DNA from: Sphaerisporangium melleum
GTDB taxonomy: Bacteria > Actinomycetota > Actinomycetes > Streptosporangiales > Streptosporangiaceae
Length of the DNA: 64,000 nucleotides
Assembly: GCF_014646695.1 (NCBI RefSeq)
Contig: NZ_BMNT01000003.1
Span: forward strand, 57,948-121,947
Direction of reading: 5' to 3'
The notes beneath the pieces are model-generated. The model had not been told where the DNA came from and made no database searches. It was given only the letters and a program-made list of their open reading frames with translations. Below are positions 8,397 through 15,811 of this stretch, piece after piece. A program made the translations under genes and the position numbers. Within the stretch, counting starts at the first letter, position 1. The number at the start of each line of letters is the position of its first letter.

Positions 8397-9058
8397 CCGG
8401 CCGGCTCCGCGGCGGTGACCGTCTGCCGGGCGGACCGGTCACGCCGCCAGTCCACCAGCCCCGCCACGCACAGTCCGAGGAAGACGAAGTACAGCACGCT
8501 GGTCAGGTGAAGCCCCTTGACGGCGTAGAGCGGGATGTACACCAGGTCGGCGGCGATCCACAGCCACCACGATTCGAGCAGCTTGCGGCTCTGGCCGTAG
8601 GTCGCCATGAGCGAGATCGTCGTGGTCACGGAGTCCCAGAAGGGCACGTCCGAGTCCGTCCACGTGCTCAGCAGCCAGGTCAGCACGCCCGTCACCACGA
8701 GCCCCGCGACGGTCAGCACACTCCACTCGACGCGAGACGTCCGCCGAACGGTCAGGCGTGTGCGGGCCTGACCGCCGTAGAGCCACGACCACCAGCCCCA
8801 GAACTGGAGGACGACGTACACCGCCTGCAGCCCGGCGTCGGCGTACAGCCGGCCCTCCACGAAGATCAGACCGAGCAGGACCACGTTCGCGATCCCGAGC
8901 GGCCAGTTCCAGATGTTCTGCCGCACCACCAGCCAGACCGTGACCGCGCCCGTGACGAAGCCGAGCAACTCCGCCCAGGTGGTGGGCACTCCGCCGAGGA
9001 AGAAGACCGGTCGAAGCAGTGGTCCCAGCAGGTCGTGCAGTGCCAACGAGGCTCCCAT
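8393..9058 (-). CDS. pnuC: PnuC-type nicotinamide ribonucleoside transporter
   Basis: A 221-residue polytopic membrane protein starting at the ATG 9058 (MGASLALHDLL). The PnuC signature is clear: TWAELLGFVTGAVTVWLVVRQNIWNWPLGIANV in the first part, then QFWGWWSWLYGG, and near the end WLWIAADLVYIPLYAVKGL. It is predicted to facilitate diffusion of nicotinamide riboside across the membrane, with the NadR kinase domain trapping it as NMN. It is the first gene of the pnuC-nadR pair with a 4-base overlap. No ribosome-binding site precedes the ATG; instead an inverted repeat at 9064-9079 occupies this position. Confidence 0.92.
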   Translation of the reverse strand: MGASLALHDLLGPLLRPVFFLGGVPTTWAELLGFVTGAVTVWLVVRQNIWNWPLGIANVVLLGLIFVEGRLYADAGLQAVYVVLQFWGWWSWLYGGQARTRLTVRRTSRVEWSVLTVAGLVVTGVLTWLLSTWTDSDVPFWDSVTTTISLMATYGQSRKLLESWWLWIAADLVYIPLYAVKGLHLTSVLYFVFLGLCVAGLVDWRRDRSARQTVTAAEPAG

Positions 9059-9063
9059 GGTTG

Positions 9064-9079
9064 ATCGTCGGTAGACGAT
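9064..9079. promoter_or_regulatory. Inverted repeat at the pnuC start, candidate operator
   Basis: ATCGTC-GGTA-GACGAT, a perfect 6-bp palindrome with a 4-base spacer. It lies 6-21 bases upstream of the pnuC ATG, where the ribosome-binding site should be. NAD salvage genes in many bacteria are repressed by NrtR, NiaR or similar regulators, but I cannot match this site to a known consensus. It may act as an operator or as a small RNA hairpin. Confidence 0.4.
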
Positions 9080-9186
9080 AACCCACCGAATCGCAACAGA
9101 TGCCACCAACCAACCGGCCGCTCCACCGAGGCCCTTCCCTCGGTCGCGCAGAGGCCGACGTCAGTTGGCGACGGCCGCTCCGCCGG

Positions 9187-10530
9187 TCAGACTTCGCGGC
9201 GCCAGACGTCTATCGCCAGGACGGGGTGCATGCCGGCCGAGAGGTAGAGGTCGAGGGCGGGGGTGCTGTTGTGCGCGTCCACGTGCAGGTACGTTCCGGC
9301 TCTGCCCCGGCGCGCGTCGGCGGCGAAGGCGTGCAGCAGCAGCGACCGGCCGATCCCCCGGCCGCGGAACGCGGGCAGCACGGCCAGGATGCGCACGTAC
9401 CCGCAGTTCTCGTCGGCCACGAACATGTCCGAGCCGAGCAGCATGCCCGCCGGCACGCCGTCCGCCTGGGCGAGCAGGAGCTGCGCCCAGTCGTGGGTGG
9501 CGGAGGAGTCGAAGTCGGCCTTCCACCGGTCGTAGTCCTTGGCGACGAAGCCGAAGTGCTCGGCGAATCCGTCCTGGTGGACGCGGTGGGCGGCGCGCAT
9601 CAGCTCCTCCACGCCGCCGGCGGGGCGGATCAGCACACCGGGCGGCGGGGGCGGGTCGCCGGCCGGGCCGGAGTGGTCGGCGCGCAGCCGGTGGAAGCTC
9701 GTGGCGGCGCGGAATCCGCGCGCGGCGGCCAGTGCCCGCTTGCCGTCGTCCTGGCGGTAGACGCCGATCTCGGCGATCGCGCGGGGCAGGCCGAGCCCGT
9801 CGGCGTGCTCGCGGGCACGGCGCAGAGCGGCGTCCCAGAGCCAGGCGGTCGCGTTCGGGTCGGTGGCGTACACCTCGATCTCCGCGGTCCCGTCCGCCCC
9901 CTGGCGTCGCGCGTACCCCCAGCCCACCAGCGTCCCGGCATCGGATGGCGGGTCGGTGCCGCCGTCGCAGTCGCCCGCCGGGTCGCGAGGAGGCTCGGAG
10001 TTCTCGGGACGCTCGGGGTCGTCAGCGGGCTCGGGGGTCTCGGAGTTCTCAGGGCGCTCGGGGTCGTCGGCGGGCTCGGGGGCCGCCGGGCCGGCTTCCT
10101 GCCCGGCGGCGGCCGGGACGGCGTGCACCAGCCAGGAGTCGCGGGCCAGGTCCAGATCGGGGTCGGCGAGGATGTCGGCCACGTCGTCGGCGGTCATGTC
10201 CGGGTGGCCCAGCACCGCGGTGTCACAGGCCGACACCAGGGCGTACAGGGCGGGCGCGTCCTGTGGCTCCGGGCGGCGGACCACGTACCCCGTTTCCCAG
10301 CCGGCGCCGAGGACCGGCACGATCGCGGACGCCGAGGGCGCCTCGGAAGCCGGAAGGGACGGGGAGGCCGATCCAGGGGCGGGGGCCGAAGGAGTGGCAG
10401 AGACCAGACCCGGCTCGGCGTCCGGAAGGGACGCGGAGGCCGGCCCCGAGTCGGGGGCCGAAGCGGGCGCGGGTGACGAGGCCGGCTCGGCGTCGTGGGG
10501 GCCGGGCTCCGGGCTGGCGGGGTGCGGCAT
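9187..10530 (-). CDS. GNAT N-acetyltransferase, two-lobed, with Pro/Glu-rich N-terminus and 15-residue repeats
   Basis: About 447 residues from the ATG at 10530; GAAGG lies just upstream, with an alternative ATG at 10533. An upstream ATG at 10581 in the same frame would overlap the start of the divergent gerW gene and is rejected. Residues 1-75 are low-complexity Pro/Ala/Ser/Glu. A first GNAT-like lobe (VVRRPEPQDAPALYALV ... EIEVYATDP) is interrupted by a Pro/Glu/Asp insertion with two copies of ADDPERPENSETPEP. The second lobe is complete, with YVRILAVLPAFRGRGIGRSLL (the acetyl-CoA loop R/QxxGxG/A) and a DAHNSTPALDLYLSAGM C-terminus. It is probably a mycothiol-synthase-like double GNAT; the substrate is unknown. 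Confidence 0.85.
   Translation of the reverse strand: MPHPASPEPGPHDAEPASSPAPASAPDSGPASASLPDAEPGLVSATPSAPAPGSASPSLPASEAPSASAIVPVLGAGWETGYVVRRPEPQDAPALYALVSACDTAVLGHPDMTADDVADILADPDLDLARDSWLVHAVPAAAGQEAGPAAPEPADDPERPENSETPEPADDPERPENSEPPRDPAGDCDGGTDPPSDAGTLVGWGYARRQGADGTAEIEVYATDPNATAWLWDAALRRAREHADGLGLPRAIAEIGVYRQDDGKRALAAARGFRAATSFHRLRADHSGPAGDPPPPPGVLIRPAGGVEELMRAAHRVHQDGFAEHFGFVAKDYDRWKADFDSSATHDWAQLLLAQADGVPAGMLLGSDMFVADENCGYVRILAVLPAFRGRGIGRSLLLHAFAADARRGRAGTYLHVDAHNSTPALDLYLSAGMHPVLAIDVWRREV
9995..10084. repeat. 45-bp tandem repeat inside the GNAT gene
   Basis: Two near-identical 45-bp units (9995-10039 and 10040-10084), in frame, encoding the repeated ADDPERPENSETPEP peptide in the acidic insertion of the GNAT protein. 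Further imperfect repeats rich in GGAAGGGACG lie at about 10350-10450 in the N-terminal region of the same gene. Confidence 0.85.
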
Positions 10531-10579
10531 CATGACCTTCACTGGTTCTGGATCGTCGTCGAGTGCGGGAGACGGGAAC

Positions 10580-10909
10580 ATGGAGCTGAGGGAGTTCTTC
10601 GAGCATCTTTCCGGGGCGCAGCGAGTCTACGGGCAGCCCTATGAGAAGGACGGCGCCACGGTCATCCCCGCCGTATCGGTTCACGCGGGCGGCGGTTTCG
10701 GCCAAGGCGACGTGCGGGGGCAGGTCTCCGGCGGCCGGGGCGGGGGCGGCGGGACGATCGCCCGCCCGGTCGGCGCGTACGTGATCAAGGACGGCAGGGT
10801 GTCCTGGGAGCCGGCGGTGGACGTCAACCGCATCGTCCTCGGCGCCCAGATCCTCGCCGGGCTCGCCCTGGTCGTGTTCGCGTTGCGCAGTGGTCTGCGC
10901 AGGTCCTGA
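10580..10909 (+). CDS. GerW/YtfJ-family sporulation-type protein
   Basis: A 109-residue protein starting at the ATG 10580 after GGGAGACGGGAAC. It carries the family signature: RVYGQPYEKDGATVIPAVSVHAGGGFG, then a Gly-rich loop, then RPVGAYVIKDGRVSWEPAVDV and a C-terminal hydrophobic segment (LGAQILAGLALVVFALRSGL). GerW (YtfJ) is a spore-associated protein in Bacillus. Actinobacterial relatives are widespread, and their role is less certain. It is divergent from the GNAT gene with only about 50 bases between starts, so the promoters must overlap or sit back to back. The corA-like gene follows 30 bases downstream on the same strand. Confidence 0.85.
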   Translation: MELREFFEHLSGAQRVYGQPYEKDGATVIPAVSVHAGGGFGQGDVRGQVSGGRGGGGGTIARPVGAYVIKDGRVSWEPAVDVNRIVLGAQILAGLALVVFALRSGLRRS

Positions 10910-10939
10910 CCTCGCGGCGACGGGGCTAGGGTGGCGGTC

Positions 10940-11914
10940 ATGGTACGCACCCGCCTGTACCGCGACGGTGTTCTCACGGCCGAGGGGTTCCCGTACGCCG
11001 AGATCTCCGAGCACCTGAGCGACCCGGCGAACACCGTGTGGTTCGACCTGCTGGCCCCGACCCCGGAGAAGCTCGCCGTGGTCCGTGAGGAGCTCGGCCT
11101 GCACGAGCTGGCCGTCCAGGACGTTCTGCAGCCGCCGCCGCGGCCGAAGCTGGCCCTGTACGACACCCATCTGTTCCTGACGCTGTACGCCGTCAGTCTG
11201 GAGCACGGCTCGGCCGGGCTGCACCTGACCGGGGTCTCGGTCTTCGTCACCAAGAACGCGCTGGTCACCGTCCGTTCCGACGAATCCTGCGACATCGACG
11301 CGATCGTCGCGCGCTGGGACGCGAGCCGGGACATGGCCGCGCACGGGGTGTCCTTCCTGCTGTACGCGCTGATCGACTACATCGTGGACGGGCACTTCGA
11401 CGTCGCCCAAGGGCTCGACGACCGGGTGGAGGAGCTGGAGGACGGGCTGTTCGTCGACAACCCGGGCAACGGCCGGGGGATGCAGCGGCGCATGTTCGAC
11501 ATCCGGCGCACGACCGTGCGGTTCCGGCGGGTCGTGCTGCCGATGCGCGAGGTGGTCAACGGGCTGCTGCGCCGCGATCTCGGCGTGGTCGCGTCGGACA
11601 TGGCGCCCTACTACCAGGACGTGTACGACCACGTGCTGCGGGTGTCCGACTGGACCGAGTCGCTGCGCGACCTGGTGGGCAACGTGTACGAGACCCACCT
11701 GAACCTGCAGGGCTATCGGATGAACGACATCATGAAGCGGGTGACGAGCTGGGCGGCGATCATCGCGGTGCCCACGCTGATCACCGGCTTCTACGGGCAG
11801 AACATCCCGTTCCCCGGCTTCGCGAAGGACGCGGGGTTCTGGACCTCCAGCCTGCTGATCGTCGTGGTGTCGTACGTCCTCTACGTCATCTTCCGCAGGC
11901 GGGACTGGCTCTGA
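10940..11914 (+). CDS. corA: CorA-family magnesium/divalent cation transporter (GQN variant)
   Basis: A 324-residue protein; the ATG at 10940 follows AGGGTGG, and an in-frame GTG at 10931 is less likely. A long cytoplasmic alpha/beta domain and stalk helix lead to two C-terminal membrane helices. The pore loop reads FYGQNIPFPG where classical CorA has YGMN, i.e. Met is replaced by Gln, a form I know from other actinobacterial CorA-like proteins. The protein ends with the usual basic tail (FRRRDWL). It is predicted to conduct Mg2+ or a related divalent ion as a homopentamer. It may be cotranscribed with the gerW-like gene upstream. Confidence 0.92.
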   Translation: MVRTRLYRDGVLTAEGFPYAEISEHLSDPANTVWFDLLAPTPEKLAVVREELGLHELAVQDVLQPPPRPKLALYDTHLFLTLYAVSLEHGSAGLHLTGVSVFVTKNALVTVRSDESCDIDAIVARWDASRDMAAHGVSFLLYALIDYIVDGHFDVAQGLDDRVEELEDGLFVDNPGNGRGMQRRMFDIRRTTVRFRRVVLPMREVVNGLLRRDLGVVASDMAPYYQDVYDHVLRVSDWTESLRDLVGNVYETHLNLQGYRMNDIMKRVTSWAAIIAVPTLITGFYGQNIPFPGFAKDAGFWTSSLLIVVVSYVLYVIFRRRDWL

Positions 11915-11923
11915 GGCCGGCGG

Positions 11924-13069
11924 TCAGGGACGGGCGGCGGCCTCCTCGATCCAGTCGCCGGACAGGACGATGTCGCGTAGCAGCGAGCCCGCGCCGAGGA
12001 TGGCGGCGTTCGGGCCGGCCCGGGTGACGTCGATCTTCAGATCGCGGGTGGCCAGCGGCAGGCACCGCTCGTAGACCGCGCCGCGGACGGCGGCGATGAG
12101 CTGCTCGGCGGCCGAGAGGCTGCCGCCGATCACCACGGCGTCGGGGTTGAAGAAGTTGACCAGCGCGGTGAGCACGTCGCCGATGAGCCGGCCCGCGCCG
12201 CGCACCAGGTTGGTGGCCTGGGGGACGCCGTCGGCGGCGAGGGCGGCGATGTCCGCGGGGTGGCCGATCTCGATGCCCTGCCCGGCGAGGGCGGCCATGA
12301 GCGCCGCGCCGCTGGCGTAGGCCTCCAGGCAGTCGGAGTGGCCGCAGGAGCACATCACCGACCGGTCGGCGCGCACCCGTACGTGGCTGATGTCGCCGGC
12401 CGCGCCGCGCCCGCGGTGCAGCCGGCCGCCGGCGATGATGCCGCAGCCGATGCCGGTGCCCACCTTGAGCACCATGAGGTTGTCGCAGCCCGGCCAGGCC
12501 AGGTGCTCGCCCGCGGCCATCAGATTGGCGTCGTTCTCGACCAGCACCGGGACGTCGAACCGGCGGGCCATGTGCGCGGCGACCGGGTACTCGTTCCAGC
12601 CGGGCATGCGGGAGGGGGAGATCACCGTGCCGCCGGCCGGGTCGACCGGGCCGGGGACGCCGACGCCGACGCCGCGTACGGGCAGCCCGGCCCCGCCGGC
12701 CGCGACCAGTTCGGTCAGGCGGCCGGCGAGCCAGTCGAGGGTCGCGGCGGCTCCGGCTCCTATGTCGCAGGGGTGCTCGACGACGGCGAGGGGCGTGCCG
12801 GCCAGGTCGACCAGGCCCAGCCTGGCGTGATGGGAGCCGAGGTCGGCGACGGCGAGCAGACCGGCATTGGGGGCGAGTTTGAGCCGGCGGGGACGCCGTC
12901 CGCCGGTGGACAGCCCGGAGCCCTCCTCCTGCAGCAGCCCGGCCTCGATGAGCTCCTCGACGCGCAGCGACACGCTGGACGGGGCGAGGCCGGAATGCCG
13001 GGCGAGTTCGGCCCGGGACTCCGCGTGGCCCAGCGCGACCAGACGGAGGAGCTCCCCTTTACCTGACAC
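11924..13069 (-). CDS. ROK-family transcriptional regulator
   Basis: A 381-residue regulator. The N-terminal MarR-like winged helix (RAELARHSGLAPSSVSLRVEELIEAGLL) is followed by a sugar-kinase-like ROK domain. The domain includes the DxGxxx phosphate region (LAVADLGSHHARLGLVDL), VENDANLMAAGE, and the zinc/substrate motif CSCGHSDCLEAYASG (CxCGxxxCxE). ROK repressors typically sense a sugar or its phosphate. It is convergent with corA and divergent from the amino-acid uptake operon at 13161, whose promoter lies in the shared 91-base gap, so it is a candidate regulator of that operon. A sugar sensor controlling an amino-acid transporter would be unusual. Confidence 0.92.
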   Translation of the reverse strand: MSGKGELLRLVALGHAESRAELARHSGLAPSSVSLRVEELIEAGLLQEEGSGLSTGGRRPRRLKLAPNAGLLAVADLGSHHARLGLVDLAGTPLAVVEHPCDIGAGAAATLDWLAGRLTELVAAGGAGLPVRGVGVGVPGPVDPAGGTVISPSRMPGWNEYPVAAHMARRFDVPVLVENDANLMAAGEHLAWPGCDNLMVLKVGTGIGCGIIAGGRLHRGRGAAGDISHVRVRADRSVMCSCGHSDCLEAYASGAALMAALAGQGIEIGHPADIAALAADGVPQATNLVRGAGRLIGDVLTALVNFFNPDAVVIGGSLSAAEQLIAAVRGAVYERCLPLATRDLKIDVTRAGPNAAILGAGSLLRDIVLSGDWIEEAAARP

Positions 13070-13109
13070 AGCAGATGAATACCATGTTGTTACTTAATGC
13101 GGCAATGGA

Positions 13110-13139
13110 TTGACTTAGGTCGAGATTGGCCTCTATCGT
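13110..13139 (+). promoter_or_regulatory. Candidate promoter of the amino-acid uptake operon
   Basis: TTGACT at 13110-13115 and TATCGT at 13134-13139 with 18-base spacing resemble a housekeeping -35/-10 pair. They end 21 bases before the binding-protein ATG. The region is clearly more AT-rich than its surroundings. Confidence 0.45.
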
Positions 13140-13160
13140 CCGGACAAAGTTCGATTCCGA

Positions 13161-14153
13161 ATGAAGTCGGATGGTACGTTGATGATCGAGCTGCGCGGAA
13201 ACGCTCCAGCCTCCACTCGCACGCGCCGCGCGGCGCTGACCGTCATGACCACGTTGTCGGCGCTGTCGCTGGCCACCGTCGCGGCCTGCTCGGACGGCGG
13301 CTCGGCCGCCGTCCCGCCCGGCGGGGGCGACGCGGGAGCCCAGGCGGCGGACCCCTATCCGAACGCACCGGTGGCGGCGGCCTCGGACATCCCGGCCGGC
13401 TCGGTCATGGAGAAGATCAAGAAGCGGGGCGAGCTCCTGGTCGGCGGCTCGCTGGACGCGCCCCTGCTCTCCCAGCAGAACCCGGTGACCGGGCAGGTCG
13501 AGGGCTTCGACGCCGACCTCGGCAAGATGCTCGCCAAGTACATCATCGGCAAGCCGAGCGTGAAGATCGTCAACTCGGCGTCGGAGACCCGCGAGGCGCT
13601 GCTGTCCAACGGCACGGTGGACGTGGTCTTCCAGACCTACACGATCACCCCCGAACGGGCCGAGCAGGTCGCCTTCGCCGGCCCGTACTACGTCTCCGGC
13701 CTGGCGATCGCGGTGAAGAAGGGCACGACCGGCATCGCCAAGCCCGAGGACCTCGACGGCAAGACCGTCATCGCCGGCGCCAACACCCCCGCCATCCCGG
13801 CCATCAAGAAGCTCGCGCCGAACGCCAAGATCGTCACCTTCGGCAGCGACCCCGAGTGCGTCCAGGCGCTCAAGCAGGACCGCGGCGTCGCCTATGTCCA
13901 GGACCAGTCACTGCTGGTCGCCGACGGCAAGAGCGACCCCGGCCTGCAGGTGGTCGGCGAGCCGTTCACCACCGACCCGTACGGCATCGGGCTCAAACAC
14001 GGCGACGACCAGATGAAGAGCTTCGTCAACGGCTGGCTGAAGAAGATCCAGGACGCCGGCCTGTGGCAGGAGGCGTGGAAGAGGTCGATCGGCACAGTCG
14101 TGCAGGGCCCGGCCCCCACGCCGCCCGCCATCGGCTCGGTCCCCGGTTCCTGA
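13161..14153 (+). CDS. ABC transporter substrate-binding lipoprotein, polar amino acid (glutamate-type)
   Basis: A 330-residue exported lipoprotein. The signal peptide ends in the lipobox VAAC (about residues 38-41), giving a lipidated Cys followed by a Ser/Gly/Ala linker. The mature part is an SBP_bac_3 fold: IKKRGELLVGGSLDAPLLSQQNPVTGQVEGFDADLGKMLAKYI, then TVDVVFQTYTITPERAEQVAFAGPYYVSG, as in GluB-type proteins. The ATG at 13161 is used here, and an ATG at residue 8 is possible. It is the first gene of an operon with two permeases and an asparaginase, consistent with uptake of glutamate, aspartate or asparagine. Confidence 0.93.
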   Translation: MKSDGTLMIELRGNAPASTRTRRAALTVMTTLSALSLATVAACSDGGSAAVPPGGGDAGAQAADPYPNAPVAAASDIPAGSVMEKIKKRGELLVGGSLDAPLLSQQNPVTGQVEGFDADLGKMLAKYIIGKPSVKIVNSASETREALLSNGTVDVVFQTYTITPERAEQVAFAGPYYVSGLAIAVKKGTTGIAKPEDLDGKTVIAGANTPAIPAIKKLAPNAKIVTFGSDPECVQALKQDRGVAYVQDQSLLVADGKSDPGLQVVGEPFTTDPYGIGLKHGDDQMKSFVNGWLKKIQDAGLWQEAWKRSIGTVVQGPAPTPPAIGSVPGS

Positions 14154-14166
14154 CCGGCCGCACGCG

Positions 14167-14811
14167 ATGGACGCCCTGCTCGGCAACCTCCCGGCGCTGT
14201 GGGAGGGTCTGCTCACCACGCTGCGGCTGACCCTGCTCGCGTTCGCGGGCGCGTCGGTGGCCGGGGTGCTGGTCGCCACCGCCCGCGTCAGCCCGGTCCC
14301 CGTGCTGCGCGCGGCGGGGACGGTCTACGTGGAGACGCTGCAGAACATCCCGCTGCTGGTGCTGCTCATCCTGGCGGTCTTCGGACTGCCCGAGATCGGG
14401 GTGCGCGCCGGGCTGTTCACCACGGCCGTCGTGGTGATCGCCCTGTACCAGGCGGCCTACGTCGCCGAGGCGCTGCGGTCGGGGATCAACGCGGTCCCCG
14501 CCGGGCAGGGCGAGGCGGCGCGGGCGCTCGGCCTGGGCTTCGCCGGGTCGCTGCGGCACGTGGTGCTCCCCCAGGCGCTCGCCACGGTCGTCCAGCCGCT
14601 CGGCACCGTCTTCATCATGCTCACCATGAACACCTCCCTTGCGGCCGCGGTCGGCGTGGTCGAGCTGACCGCCGCCGCCAACCGGGTGAACCTCGTCGAG
14701 GCCCGGCCGATCCCGATCTTCGTGGGGGCCGGGCTGGCGTACATGCTGCTGTCGTCGCTGGTCGGCCTGGCCACCGGCGTGCTGCAGCGCAGGCTGGCGG
14801 TGCCGCGATGA
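14167..14811 (+). CDS. Amino-acid ABC transporter permease (first)
   Basis: A 214-residue His/Glu/Gln/Arg-type permease starting at the ATG 14167, 13 bases after the binding protein. Membrane helices span the protein. The cytoplasmic EAA loop reads GQGEAARALGLGFAGSLRHVVLPQA, the ATPase-docking site. LQNIPLLVLLILAVFGLP is typical of GluC-like subunits. It partners the permease at 14852. No ATPase gene is found in this operon. Confidence 0.92.
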   Translation: MDALLGNLPALWEGLLTTLRLTLLAFAGASVAGVLVATARVSPVPVLRAAGTVYVETLQNIPLLVLLILAVFGLPEIGVRAGLFTTAVVVIALYQAAYVAEALRSGINAVPAGQGEAARALGLGFAGSLRHVVLPQALATVVQPLGTVFIMLTMNTSLAAAVGVVELTAAANRVNLVEARPIPIFVGAGLAYMLLSSLVGLATGVLQRRLAVPR

Positions 14812-14855
14812 GCCGCCTTCCCCTTTCGCGCCCCGCCGCGGGGGTGACCCGGTGA
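14808..14855 (+). CDS. Possible 15-codon coupling minicistron
   Basis: A short frame, ATG at 14808 to TGA at 14853-14855, encoding MSRLPLSRPAAGVTR. Its ATG overlaps the stop of the first permease (ATGA), and its TGA overlaps the GTG of the second permease (GTGA). It fills the gap between the two genes exactly, as expected of a translational relay. It could also be chance; the peptide has no recognisable features. Confidence 0.3.
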   Translation: MSRLPLSRPAAGVTR

Positions 14856-15727
14856 GCGCCGGGAGCCGTCTGCTGTTCGACGAGCCGGGGCCGCGGGCCC
14901 GCAGGCGCACCCGCGTCGCGACGCTGGTCTCGGCGCTCGCGCTGCTGGCACTGGCCGCGCTCGCGGTTCGCCAGTTCGCCGCGAACGGCCAGCTCGACGC
15001 GGCGCGCTGGCAGCCGTACGCCACCTGGCCCATGTGGCGCTACCTGCTGGGCGGCCTGTGGTCGACGTTCCTGGCGGCCGTGGTCTCCGCCGCGCTCGCC
15101 ATGGCCGGCGGGCTGCTGCTCGCGCTCGGCCGGGTGTCGCACCGGCCCGCGCTCCGCTGGGCGGCGGGCACGTACGTCGAGGTGGTGCGGACCGTCCCCG
15201 CGCTGCTGCTGGTCTATGTGGTGCTGTTCGGCCTGCCGCGCTACGGGCTGGACCTGCCGCTGTTCTGGAAGCTCGTCGTGCCGCTGTCGGTGTCGAACGC
15301 GGCGGCCTTCGCGGAGATCTTCCGGGCCGGCATCAGGTCGGTGGACCGCGGGCAGACCGAGGCGGGCCTCGCGGTCGGGCTGACGCGCGGGCAGGCCATG
15401 CGCCTCATCGTGCTGCCGCAGGCGGCGCGGCGCGTGCTGCCGTCCATCGTCAGCCAGTCGGTGGGCCTGCTCAAGGACACCTCGCTCGGCTACGTGGTCA
15501 GCTACGCCGAGCTGCTGTACAGCGGCCGGGTGCTGGCCAACTACAACCACCTGCTGATCCAGACCTACATCGTGGTGGCGCTGGTCTACCTGGTGGTGAA
15601 CGCCTCGCTGTCCAAGCTGGCCCGCGGTCTGGAGGCCCGCCAGGCGGGCGCCGCCCGGCGCGCCGCGACCGGTGACGCGGGCCGTCCCGCGCCGCCCGCC
15701 GCCCCCGAGGCCGCCTTGCACGCCTGA
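14852..15727 (+). CDS. Amino-acid ABC transporter permease (second)
   Basis: A 291-residue GluD-like permease with a GTG start at 14852 behind GGGGGTGACCC. It has an N-terminal extension with its own helix (VATLVSALALLALAALAVRQFA), then the conserved permease core. The EAA loop is GQTEAGLAVGLTRGQAMRLIVLPQAARRVLP, and EVVRTVPALLLVYVVLFGLPRYG is present. It pairs with the preceding permease to form the membrane channel. The C-terminal 30 residues are Ala/Pro/Arg-rich and probably disordered in the cytoplasm. Confidence 0.92.
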   Translation: MSAGSRLLFDEPGPRARRRTRVATLVSALALLALAALAVRQFAANGQLDAARWQPYATWPMWRYLLGGLWSTFLAAVVSAALAMAGGLLLALGRVSHRPALRWAAGTYVEVVRTVPALLLVYVVLFGLPRYGLDLPLFWKLVVPLSVSNAAAFAEIFRAGIRSVDRGQTEAGLAVGLTRGQAMRLIVLPQAARRVLPSIVSQSVGLLKDTSLGYVVSYAELLYSGRVLANYNHLLIQTYIVVALVYLVVNASLSKLARGLEARQAGAARRAATGDAGRPAPPAAPEAALHA

Positions 15728-15811
15728 CCTTCCCGCCCCGGAGGCATCTTCCGGCGGCACCGGCGGCGCGGCGTCCTGCCGCGCATCGCACCACCCGAGA
15801 AAGGCACCCTT

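Noticed and set aside
9100-10535. Two long plus-strand frames antisense to the GNAT gene
   Set aside because: Low-complexity translations, no start signals, and the opposite strand has a recognisable two-lobed GNAT domain.
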